Shown: positions 1-6,740 of the stretch, one piece after another
How the letters are laid out: every line of letters begins with the position of its first letter
How positions within the stretch are numbered: position 1 is the first letter of the stretch
From: Candidatus Delongbacteria bacterium
GTDB lineage: Bacteria > UBA4055
Reading direction: 5' to 3'
Assembly: GCA_013139625.1 (NCBI GenBank)
Contig: WTAK01000089.1
Span: 1 to 8,823, forward strand
Length of the DNA: 8,823 bases
Notes under the pieces: generated by a model
Seen by the model: only the letters and a program-made list of their open reading frames with translations
Databases searched by the model: none
Told to the model about the DNA's origin: nothing
Translations under genes and position numbers: made by a program

Positions 1-221
1 ATATTATGCATCCTAAACATGGTATAAATATTATCGATAATAATAATGTCTCCAGGATCAAGATCGAAGGGCAAAATGTTTATATCGTAGTTGAATTAGA
101 ACCTGATGAAGAAATGTTTGCTCCAAATATCCGAGAAGAGATCATGGAACATTTGGAAGGAATGAAATGTTCTCATGAGATCATGGTGAAAACAGAATCA
201 AAAACCGGACAATTTATATAA
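1..221 (+). CDS. MIP18/DUF59-like domain protein, 5' end outside window
   Basis: The reading frame is open to the left edge, so the ATG at position 6 is probably internal. The visible 71 residues open with HPKHGINIID, followed by a beta strand (SRIKIEGQNVYIVVEL) and a helix (IREEIMEHLEGM). This resembles the MIP18/DUF59 fold found in Fe-S assembly factors and at the N-terminus of Mrp/ApbC proteins. There the domain normally begins some 10-15 residues earlier with a helix, and has an HP/DP-x-x-G-x-x-I-V-D type turn. In the family, small stand-alone members are linked to Fe-S cluster maturation. The usual TTPxCP segment after the second strand is absent: here it is EPDEEMFAP, and the only cysteine lies further on (residue 54, counting the ATG as 1). 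A classical cysteine-dependent Fe-S role is therefore doubtful. The stop codon overlaps the next start by one base (TAATG), which suggests translational coupling. Family assignment is from pattern only. Confidence 0.55.
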   Translation, partial: IMHPKHGINIIDNNNVSRIKIEGQNVYIVVELEPDEEMFAPNIREEIMEHLEGMKCSHEIMVKTESKTGQFI

Positions 222-1336
222 TGAAATATAATATCATCGCAACCTGCACTTTTGGACTTGAATCAGTCTTAAAGAAAGAATTACTGGGCTTAGGCTATAG
301 TGACCTTAATGTTCAAGACGGAAGAGTAACTTTCAAATCGGATGAAGTAGGAATTGCCAGAACAAATCTCTTTCTAAGAACTGCAGATAGAGTATATCTG
401 AAATTATCAGAGTTTCCAGCAAATGATTTTGATCAACTTTTTGAAGGTGTAAAAAAAATCAACTGGCAGGATATGATACCTGAGAATGGCATCATGCATG
501 TCAATGGTAGATCTAAAAAATCAAAGTTATCATCTGTTCCTGCTTGCCAATCAATTACCAAGAAAGCTATCATTGAAAAAATGAAGCTACATTATAAAAT
601 TGATAATTTCACTGAAGACGGCACAAAATTTCCAATTGAGATAATATTAGAAAACAATAAAGCAATTGTCACTTTAGATACATCAGGTACAGCTCTCTAT
701 AAAAGAGGCTATCGGCTTAATACAGGCGATGCTCCCTTAAAAGAGACACTTGCTGCAGGGTTAGTACTTCTTTCCAATTGGAGGCATGATACACCTCTTG
801 TAGACCCTTTTTGCGGATCTGGCACAGTTCTTATCGAAGCAGCTATGATCGGGAAAAATATTGCACCTGGATTAAATAGGCATTTCCTAGCTATGAAATG
901 GGATTTCCTAAATAAAGATATTTGGAAACAAGCTGTAGATGAAGCTTTTAATAGAATGAATAGTAATAAACTTGAATTATTCGGTTATGACATTGATTCA
1001 AAAGTCATCAAATACGCACAACTGAATTCTGAAAATGCAGAAATCAATACAATGATAAATTATTCTCAGAGAGACATCTCAAATTTTGATTTCAGGAATC
1101 AGAAAGGTTCCATAATAACAAATCTCCCTTACGGAGAAAGATTAGGTAATAAAGATTCTCTTGATGATCTTTACAAAACTTTTAAAGGATCGATTTCTCA
1201 AAATGAAGATTTTGGAAAATTCATTTTCACAGCTCATGATCATTTTCAAGAGATATTTGGAAGAGCTAATAAAAAAAGAAAGCTGTACAACGGCAATATC
1301 AAATGCCATTTATACAGCTACTATTCAAAGAGATAA
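221..1336 (+). CDS. THUMP-domain class I SAM-dependent rRNA (guanine-N2) methyltransferase, RlmL-N/YpsC type
   Basis: This 371-residue protein matches the COG0116 layout. It has an N-terminal ferredoxin-like region, a THUMP RNA-binding domain (about residues 45-155), the linker KRGYR (161-165) with APLKETLAAGL (171-181), and then a Rossmann methyltransferase domain. SAM-binding motif I is DPFCGSGT (195-202), the acidic loop is GYDID (255-259), and the target-base motif IV is NLPYGERL (301-308). The C-terminal KLYNGNIKC/SYY segment (354-368) is also typical. Characterised relatives make m2G in 23S rRNA (E. coli RlmL N-terminal half, m2G2445). This protein has the length of the stand-alone form and lacks the RlmK C-terminal half. 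Motif IV reads N-L-P-Y instead of the usual N-P-P-Y. The start codon overlaps the upstream stop (TAATG) with no good ribosome binding site, so coupled translation is likely. The exact target nucleotide is inferred. Confidence 0.9.
   Translation: MKYNIIATCTFGLESVLKKELLGLGYSDLNVQDGRVTFKSDEVGIARTNLFLRTADRVYLKLSEFPANDFDQLFEGVKKINWQDMIPENGIMHVNGRSKKSKLSSVPACQSITKKAIIEKMKLHYKIDNFTEDGTKFPIEIILENNKAIVTLDTSGTALYKRGYRLNTGDAPLKETLAAGLVLLSNWRHDTPLVDPFCGSGTVLIEAAMIGKNIAPGLNRHFLAMKWDFLNKDIWKQAVDEAFNRMNSNKLELFGYDIDSKVIKYAQLNSENAEINTMINYSQRDISNFDFRNQKGSIITNLPYGERLGNKDSLDDLYKTFKGSISQNEDFGKFIFTAHDHFQEIFGRANKKRKLYNGNIKCHLYSYYSKR
1268..1319 (-). terminator. Intrinsic terminator of the minus-strand operon, inside the end of the methyltransferase gene
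   Basis: On the minus strand, 28 nt after the small-lipoprotein stop codon, AGCTGTA (1313-1319) pairs with TACAGCT (1281-1287). Inside it, GGCA (1304-1307) pairs with TGCC (1292-1295) around an 8-nt loop. U-G and A-U pairs bridge most of the internal loop, giving an almost continuous stem of about 15 bp. The RNA then runs into UUCUUUUUUU (1280-1271). Stem plus U-tract fits a Rho-independent terminator for minus-strand transcription. The + strand has no U-tract after the hairpin, so it should not stop + transcription. The structure lies within codons for the conserved C-terminus of the methyltransferase. Confidence 0.72.
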
Positions 1337-1347
1337 TTGCTACTCAA

Positions 1348-1878
1348 CTAATTAAAATTTGTAGTAATAAAGTATCCTTCTTTCAATGAATCTTGTGGTG
1401 TACCACCACCTGTTTCATAAATATAACCTTCGATCTCAGCTTCTATTTCAGCACCATCAACATACTTAATAACTTTTATATAAGTATCACCCGCATTTGG
1501 GTGAGTACTATTTATAAAATAATTGCCAATTTCGGTAGAAGTTAGAGTTATAGTGTTATAATAAGAATCTGAGATATAAACGATATCACCATTTTGAGCA
1601 TTTGGTCCCCATAAAAACTCAACATTCCATATCTCATCATCTGAATTTCTAGCAGTAAACTTGACTACATTATTTAGATTCTTCTCGCAAGAAACATAAT
1701 ATTTTGCGTTATATTCTTTTGATGCATCAATACTATATTCATTGTTTATAATATTCTGCGCTAAAGTAATCATTAGACCGTTTGAGTATGCAGGTGGAGC
1801 TGTACTTTCCTCTTCACATCCGGTTACGAATAACATTACTAATATCATTGAGAATATTACCAATTTATACTTTTTCAT
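1348..1878 (-). CDS. Small lipoprotein of unknown function
   Basis: This is a 176-residue protein with a classic lipoprotein signal: MKKYK, a hydrophobic stretch (residues 6-18), and the lipobox V-T-G-C with lipidated Cys21. The mature protein starts CEEESTAPP, an acidic and proline-containing linker, followed by about 145 residues rich in Asn, Tyr, Thr and Ile that look mostly beta-stranded, for example NGDIVYIS and TYIKVIKY. I recognise no family. It has no Asp at +2, so by the E. coli rule it would go to the outer membrane, although that rule may not apply here. AAGGAA (1885-1890) sits about 7 nt before the ATG and supports this start. It is the last gene of the minus-strand set, 47 bp after the TPR lipoprotein gene and just before the terminator. 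Its stop is 11 bp from the convergent methyltransferase stop. Confidence 0.85.
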   Translation of the reverse strand: MKKYKLVIFSMILVMLFVTGCEEESTAPPAYSNGLMITLAQNIINNEYSIDASKEYNAKYYVSCEKNLNNVVKFTARNSDDEIWNVEFLWGPNAQNGDIVYISDSYYNTITLTSTEIGNYFINSTHPNAGDTYIKVIKYVDGAEIEAEIEGYIYETGGGTPQDSLKEGYFITTNFN

Positions 1879-1901
1879 ATCATTTTCCTTTTTTTTGTTT
1901 A

Positions 1902-1927
1902 GTCATCCTGAATTCATTTCAAGATCT
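1902..1927. repeat. Probable copy of a dispersed imperfect-palindrome repeat (TCATCCTGAA...TTTCAGGATCT type)
   Basis: The 26-bp segment begins GTCATCCTGAATTC and ends TTTCAAGATCT. It matches a short palindrome-like repeat that I recall as scattered in intergenic DNA of many bacteria and metagenomic genomes. Its + strand shadow translations, VILNSFQDL and SHPEFIS, are a familiar false-ORF signature of that repeat. It folds as 1905-1912 against 1918-1925, with one C/A mismatch that becomes a G-U pair in minus-strand RNA, around a TTCAT loop. It lies exactly between the two lipoprotein genes and its last two bases fall in the TAG stop of the upstream one. Only one copy is present here, so repeat status rests on recognition. 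Confidence 0.6.
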
Positions 1928-3749
1928 AATCGTTTCTACGATCCATCATGTACCACCGATCAGCTTCACTTTCCTGCTTTTGTTTAGGTTCAATCTTCTG
2001 CTGTGATGAATCTACAATCAATTTTCTGGAAGCAAAACTACCATAGGTAGTTCTCGGATATTTTTGCTTCAATTCCGCATATATATCTGCAGCTTTCTCA
2101 AGATCAATTAAATAGTTTTCAGCTATCAATGCGGCTGCCTTCATTATTTTGGGTGAAATAGAACTGTCTTCAAACTTATTTGCTATGGTCATATATTCAT
2201 CAATAGCTTCAATATACAAGGAATCTAAGAATAGATCTGAAGCAATATTAAAATAAAATTTTGCAGAATCTTCTATTACGGTGATCAACTCTAATCCCCT
2301 ATCTTTCCTAATTGCATTTGAAGCCAATGTATTTGGATATTCATTTAAGATACTGTCTGGCAATTCTGAATATTTAGTTGTATCCATTTTATATAACAAC
2401 AACAGTGCTTTAGAAGAAATATGTGGAAGATCATTTGCTTTTGATATATCATTAAGACAAACTTCTGCGGAATCAAGTATTACAATATCGTAAAGATATT
2501 TCTCTGCCAGTAACATTTTATTATTAATTATATCTTTGTTTTGTTTTTCCAGATCTTTTTCCAGTTTCTTTTTCTCAATTTTCAAATTACCTGTAGCATC
2601 AAAAGTTATACTATCCTTAAGTCCTTCTAACTTTTTATCTATCCTTGATAATTTTGATAACGTACTATCAATTTTAACTTCCGAGATAGGTATTTTCTTC
2701 TTCAACCTTCTAAATTCATTGATCGTTTTCTTTCTTTTTGCTGCTTTCTTAGAAAAATCATTACCTCTATCATAATAACTGGAAGAATCATACATTGTTA
2801 AAGCATTTTCAAGATCTTTTTTATAATTGAAATAATATTCACCTATATAATATGCTGTCTCAGATAGAACAGCTCCATTTTCTCTATTTTTTTGATTTGT
2901 CCTCAAGATTTCATCTAACTTATCATATGATTTTTGATACTCACCCAAAGAATAATACAATTCTCCTAATTTAATGTCACCCTTTAGTGAATATTCATCA
3001 TATTCTTCATTACTTAGAATATTTTCTATGATCACTAGAGCACTATCGGTATATCCCTGTTTTTGCAAAGCATCTGAGTACTTCAAAGTATTTTCAAATT
3101 TCTTCTCTCTAGTCTCAACATTATCGATTAACTGCTTATAGATATTTGCAGAATTCTTATGATCTTTCACCTCATCTGCTAATATGGAGGCTTTTTCTAG
3201 AAATATTATCTTCTCTCCGGAAGATTCACTTTCATTTGCAGCTTCTAAATAAAGATTGAGTGCTTTAGTCGTATCTTTGAGCGACAAACTCATCTCCGCA
3301 TTCAATTTCTTCAAATCCAATGGATCGATATCAAGATCACTAGTCTTTATTGCTTCTATCAATTCAATTGCTGCATCATAATTATTTAAAGCTATTTCAA
3401 CTTCAGCCAAATATACTTTTGCCTTATTTCTTAAATCTGATTCTGGATAGTTGGTTAATATCTCTACATATTTTCTTTTGGCTTTATCATATTTTCCCTG
3501 TCTGTAATAGCTCTGCCCCATCATCAATAAAGCATCATCTACCCATTTACTATTGGGATAAAATTCTAGTATCTTTGATAGTTCCTTAATACTGCTTTCA
3601 TAAAGGGCTTTGTCGATCCTATTATTCATCTTTCTTTTATCTTCAGCATCATCAAAACTTTTTTTTGCATTAAAGTACATGTTGAAATAAGCACAACTTG
3701 ACAACAACATGATCAGCAAGATCAAGAATATTTTTTTCAGCTTAAACAT
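1926..3749 (-). CDS. TPR-repeat outer-membrane lipoprotein, BamD/YbgF-like in its first part
   Basis: This 607-residue lipoprotein has a signal peptide at residues 1-18, lipobox L-S-S-C and lipidated Cys19. The mature N-terminus is CAYFNMYFNAKKSFDDAE. TPR-like helical pairs begin at about residue 50, with clear units at 50-100 (KILEFYPNS, QSYYRQGKYDKAKRKY) and 105-135. Further units are near 195-285 (LGELYYSLGEYQKSYDKL) and 295-320, and another group lies at 495-575 (YIEAIDEYMTIANKF, AADIYAELKQKYP). A charged coiled-coil-like stretch occupies about 340-420. The first TPR pair resembles BamD/YbgF domains, in which such proteins scaffold outer-membrane protein assembly or Tol-Pal interactions. 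At more than twice BamD's length it is not a plain BamD. It starts 5 bp after the acyl-ACP synthetase stop, with no clear Shine-Dalgarno sequence, so translation is probably coupled. The precise role is unknown; a periplasm-facing outer-membrane scaffold is inferred. Confidence 0.85.
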   Translation of the reverse strand: MFKLKKIFLILLIMLLSSCAYFNMYFNAKKSFDDAEDKRKMNNRIDKALYESSIKELSKILEFYPNSKWVDDALLMMGQSYYRQGKYDKAKRKYVEILTNYPESDLRNKAKVYLAEVEIALNNYDAAIELIEAIKTSDLDIDPLDLKKLNAEMSLSLKDTTKALNLYLEAANESESSGEKIIFLEKASILADEVKDHKNSANIYKQLIDNVETREKKFENTLKYSDALQKQGYTDSALVIIENILSNEEYDEYSLKGDIKLGELYYSLGEYQKSYDKLDEILRTNQKNRENGAVLSETAYYIGEYYFNYKKDLENALTMYDSSSYYDRGNDFSKKAAKRKKTINEFRRLKKKIPISEVKIDSTLSKLSRIDKKLEGLKDSITFDATGNLKIEKKKLEKDLEKQNKDIINNKMLLAEKYLYDIVILDSAEVCLNDISKANDLPHISSKALLLLYKMDTTKYSELPDSILNEYPNTLASNAIRKDRGLELITVIEDSAKFYFNIASDLFLDSLYIEAIDEYMTIANKFEDSSISPKIMKAAALIAENYLIDLEKAADIYAELKQKYPRTTYGSFASRKLIVDSSQQKIEPKQKQESEADRWYMMDRRND

Positions 3750-3754
3750 TACTA

Positions 3755-5254
3755 TTAACGACCATTTCTACAATTATCTTCAACTGCTCTAAAATTAACT
3801 TTACCATTACCCATTACTGGCAATTCCGGATAATAGATTATTTTCTTAGGCATTGCTATTGGAGGTAGTTCGCTTGCTAATTTTTTCTTAAGTTCTTTTT
3901 CATCAATTTTTGCTGTTATTGCTACAACTATTTCTGCACCTTTAGATATATGAGGAATCTCAACCGCACAACAAAGTTCATCGTCACCCATAAATTTCTC
4001 GATTGCATTCTCTACTGCAACTAAAGATACCATTTCACCACCGATCTTAACGAACCTTCTTAATCTACCTTTATGCCACAAAAACCCATCTTCGTCTATT
4101 ACGCCAATATCTCCTGTATCATACCAACCTTTGTGAATATGCAAAGCGGTTTCTTCAATATCGTTGTAATAACCTTTCATTACCAATCTACCTTTTACAA
4201 GTATCTTGCCCTCTTCTCCGGTAGCTACTTCTTCATCAGATTCAATACCGACTATTTTAACATTTACACCCGGCAATGGAGGACCTATACTTCCAAATTT
4301 ATTATTATCCAGTCTGTTAACAGAGATTACTGGGCTTGTTTCAGTTGCACCATAACCTTCAAGTATATCAATACCGTGTTTATGCTTAAAAGAATCTTTG
4401 ATATTCTTATTTAATTTATCTCCACCTGTCATGACTAATCGTAAACTTTTAAAATCTCCTGCTTCAGATTTCTGAGAATATCCCCTTATAAAAGTAGGTG
4501 TTGTTGTAATAATAGTACATTTGTTTTTCTTTATTCCGTTTGCAACAGTTTGGTATTCTAATGGATTTGCAAAAGTATTTACTGCAGCCCCAGATAACAA
4601 TGGTAAAAAGAATGATGTTGTTAATCCAAAGATATGGAATAAAGGTAATACACCTGCAAATATATCATCTTTCCCAATATAGAATTCGTGCTGTATAGCT
4701 TCTACATTTGATAGAATATTATCGTGAGACAGCATAACTGCTTTAGGTTCTTTTTCACTTCCGGTCGTAAATAATAATACTGCAATATCATCCGGTTCTT
4801 TATTCGAAATAAATAATTTAGGCATAAATGATTTAAATAGAGCTGATATCTTCTTTAATATTGAAACAGAGCTAATAATATCTTCCAGAAAAACCATTCC
4901 CTGCATAGGTTTTAATCCTATCTTATCAATAAATTTTCTAGAAGTAACAACTGTTGAAAAACTACCTTTTTTCATAGCATATTGAATATTTCTTTCAGCT
5001 CCTGTAGAATAATTGATCATTACAGGTATTTTACCGGAAAATAGAACTGCAAAAGTTGTAATAAATCCACCGGCAGTTTTTGGTAGCATAATTCCAATAA
5101 ACTCATCTTTATTCTTTCTCATAATTGATGATAATAAAAGAGATGCTATTAATAGTTTACCAAAAGTATAAGTTTGTCCGGTTGCTGTATCAATGATCGC
5201 TGTTCTTTTCTTATTCTTCTTTGCAATTTCGACAAATTTTGAATGTAAACTCAT
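3755..5254 (-). CDS. Acyl-ACP synthetase / AMP-dependent acyl ligase, Aas C-terminal type
   Basis: This 499-residue ANL-superfamily adenylating enzyme activates a fatty acid with ATP to acyl-AMP and transfers it to a thiol. Visible motifs are the P-loop A3 FTTGSEKEPKA (162-172), A5 EGYGATETSPV (299-309), A7 WYDTGD (377-382), the A8 hinge GRLRRFVKIGGEMVSL (396-411), and the C-terminal A10 lysine in GNGK (Lys485). The KIGGEMVSL hinge and the G-S-E P-loop are characteristic of the synthetase half of E. coli Aas, which re-acylates lysophosphatidylethanolamine via acyl-ACP. Here the PlsC-like acyltransferase half is absent. The P-loop departs from consensus: Lys168 and Ala172 replace the usual glycines. 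GAGGGG (5261-5266) lies 6 nt before the ATG and overlaps the end of the upstream gene. Its place among LPS and phospholipid genes favours acyl-ACP supply over beta-oxidation CoA ligation. The acyl acceptor, ACP or CoA, is not settled by sequence. Confidence 0.85.
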   Translation of the reverse strand: MSLHSKFVEIAKKNKKRTAIIDTATGQTYTFGKLLIASLLLSSIMRKNKDEFIGIMLPKTAGGFITTFAVLFSGKIPVMINYSTGAERNIQYAMKKGSFSTVVTSRKFIDKIGLKPMQGMVFLEDIISSVSILKKISALFKSFMPKLFISNKEPDDIAVLLFTTGSEKEPKAVMLSHDNILSNVEAIQHEFYIGKDDIFAGVLPLFHIFGLTTSFFLPLLSGAAVNTFANPLEYQTVANGIKKNKCTIITTTPTFIRGYSQKSEAGDFKSLRLVMTGGDKLNKNIKDSFKHKHGIDILEGYGATETSPVISVNRLDNNKFGSIGPPLPGVNVKIVGIESDEEVATGEEGKILVKGRLVMKGYYNDIEETALHIHKGWYDTGDIGVIDEDGFLWHKGRLRRFVKIGGEMVSLVAVENAIEKFMGDDELCCAVEIPHISKGAEIVVAITAKIDEKELKKKLASELPPIAMPKKIIYYPELPVMGNGKVNFRAVEDNCRNGR

Positions 5255-5256
5255 TT

Positions 5257-5742
5257 TTATCCCCTCATCTTATTAATTATCTTTGTGGTTGATCTTCCGG
5301 GTGTCAAATTGACTATTTTTACTTCTCCACCATTTTCATGCACTATATCAGATCCTACGATATATTTAACATCTGAACTATCTGAAATATTTGGATCATA
5401 ATCTCCACCTTTTACTAGTACATCAGGCTTTATTAATTCGATCAACTCTATTGGTGTGTCATCTTCAAATATAATAACGTAATCTACTGATCTAAGTTCG
5501 CTTAGGATAAATGCTCTATCCAGCTCAGAATTTAGAGGTCTATCATCACCCTTTAATCTCTTTACTGAACTATCGCTATTTACTCCTACTATCAATATAT
5601 TACCAAATGTTGCGGCTTCCTTTAAATAATCAACATGTCCTTTGTGTAAAATATCAAAAACTCCATTTGTAAATACAATTTCTTTATTCTCGGATCTAAG
5701 TTCTGATACGATGTTTGATATTTCTTTTAGATCATCTATCAT
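5257..5742 (-). CDS. rfaE2: D-glycero-beta-D-manno-heptose 1-phosphate adenylyltransferase (HldE C-terminal domain homologue)
   Basis: This 161-residue cytidylyltransferase-fold enzyme would convert heptose 1-phosphate and ATP to ADP-D-glycero-D-manno-heptose, the last nucleotide-activation step for LPS inner-core heptose. The nucleotidyltransferase signature TNGVFDILHKGH (25-36) carries the HxGH histidines 33 and 36. It is followed by VGVNSDSSVKRLKG (52-65), RPL (68-70), DRA (75-77), VKGGDY (110-115) and the closing PGRSTTKI (148-155), all typical of RfaE2. Length suits the stand-alone form; in E. coli this domain is fused to the kinase as HldE. The start codon overlaps the kinase stop by four bases (ATGA). 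AGGTG (5750-5754) lies 7 nt upstream within the kinase gene, supporting this start. The next gene follows 2 bp after its stop. Confidence 0.92.
   Translation of the reverse strand: MIDDLKEISNIVSELRSENKEIVFTNGVFDILHKGHVDYLKEAATFGNILIVGVNSDSSVKRLKGDDRPLNSELDRAFILSELRSVDYVIIFEDDTPIELIELIKPDVLVKGGDYDPNISDSSDVKYIVGSDIVHENGGEVKIVNLTPGRSTTKIINKMRG
5261..5266 (-). promoter_or_regulatory. Strong ribosome binding site of the acyl-ACP synthetase gene
   Basis: GAGGGG on the minus strand ends 6 nt before the ATG at 5254 and is formed by the last codons of rfaE2. It is among the strongest Shine-Dalgarno matches in the window and supports independent re-initiation at this junction. Confidence 0.7.
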
Positions 5743-6740
5743 ACCACGACACCTGAATTCTTTAATCTTTTTAAAAGGTCATCCGGATTTACCGGCACAA
5801 TACTTACATCCTCAACAACCAATGAAGCTGCGTAATTTGCAATTGTACAAGCCTGCTTGAATGTAGCACCTGCACACATAAATGTAGTAATTGACGCTAT
5901 TACGGTATCCCCTGCACCAGAAACATTTGAGATCTTCATAGCTTTTGCAGGAATAATTTCCATCTTTTTACCTTTTGTAAATAAAGCTATTCCTTTTTCA
6001 CTTAGAGTTATAACAACATGTTTAAAGTCTAGTTTTTTGATGAGGTCCAATCCTGCTTTTTCAATATCTTTTTCAGTAGTGATCTTTCTTCCTAGTATTT
6101 TCTCTGCTTCATAAAGATTAGGCTTAAATAAAGTTGCACCTTTAAAGCTGGAAAGATTATTTAACTTAGGATCAACTGTTACGATAATATTGTTTTCATT
6201 ACAAAGTTTGATAATCTTCTTATTTATAGCCGGAGTTAACATTCCTTTGTTGTAATCTTGAAGTATTACTCCATCAATATTCTTCATATTCTTTTCAAAA
6301 TCTTTAATGATCTTTTTCTCTAGTTTAGTACTGATAAAATTCTTATCTTCTTTATCAAAACGTATAACATGTTGGTTTGAAGCTAATATTCTTGTCTTTA
6401 CAGTAGTTGGTCTAGTAGGGTCAATATTTATATTCTCAATATTAATATCATAATTACGCAAATTCTCTACAAAATTAGAACCATATAGATCATTACCAAT
6501 TATTCCGAACAAACATGTCTTAGCACCGATAGATTTAATATTCAAAGCTACATTTGCCGCTCCACCGGGCTTGATCTCTTCGTGAGTAATATCAATAACA
6601 GGAACCGGCGCCTCCGGTGAAATCCTATTGGTATCACCCCAATAATATACATCAAGCATGACATCGCCTATCACTGCGATCTTTTTATTTTTTAGATTAT
6701 TGAATATTTCTTTTATCTTAGAGCTTTTTATCTTTACCAT
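5739..6740 (-). CDS. rfaE1: D-glycero-beta-D-manno-heptose-7-phosphate kinase (HldE N-terminal domain homologue)
   Basis: This PfkB/ribokinase-family kinase (333 residues from the ATG at 6740) phosphorylates D-glycero-D-manno-heptose 7-phosphate at C1. Motifs include GDVMLDVYYWG (25-35), ISPEAPVPVI (40-49), PGGAANVAL (58-66), DYNKG (162-166), VDPK (189-192), KPNLYEAE (206-213) and the anion-hole/catalytic SGAGDT (274-279) with base Asp278. The combination is specific to RfaE1/HldE-N. A longer reading from a TTG at 6767 would add nine residues. I prefer the ATG because AGGAG (6748-6752) lies 7 nt before it and the added residues (MSPYNRRHK) look non-homologous. With this start it overlaps the upstream phosphatase gene by 23 bp. 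The partner adenylyltransferase follows with a 4-bp overlap, so the split pair probably substitutes for bifunctional HldE. Confidence 0.93.
   Translation of the reverse strand: MVKIKSSKIKEIFNNLKNKKIAVIGDVMLDVYYWGDTNRISPEAPVPVIDITHEEIKPGGAANVALNIKSIGAKTCLFGIIGNDLYGSNFVENLRNYDINIENINIDPTRPTTVKTRILASNQHVIRFDKEDKNFISTKLEKKIIKDFEKNMKNIDGVILQDYNKGMLTPAINKKIIKLCNENNIIVTVDPKLNNLSSFKGATLFKPNLYEAEKILGRKITTEKDIEKAGLDLIKKLDFKHVVITLSEKGIALFTKGKKMEIIPAKAMKISNVSGAGDTVIASITTFMCAGATFKQACTIANYAASLVVEDVSIVPVNPDDLLKRLKNSGVVV

Noticed and set aside
1337..1347. A possible bidirectional terminator serving the + strand genes.
   Set aside because: The nearby hairpin has a U-tract only in the minus-strand direction; no terminator was seen for the + strand genes.
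1742..2006. Two short + strand open frames across the lipoprotein gene start and the intergenic gap.
   Set aside because: They are antisense shadows of the lipoprotein genes; their VILNSFQDL/SHPEFIS segments are translation of the palindromic repeat, with no ribosome binding site or domain.
6604..6618. ACCGG/CCGGT inverted repeat within rfaE1.
   Set aside because: Only a 5-bp stem, formed by codons for the conserved PEAPVPV motif; best explained by coding.
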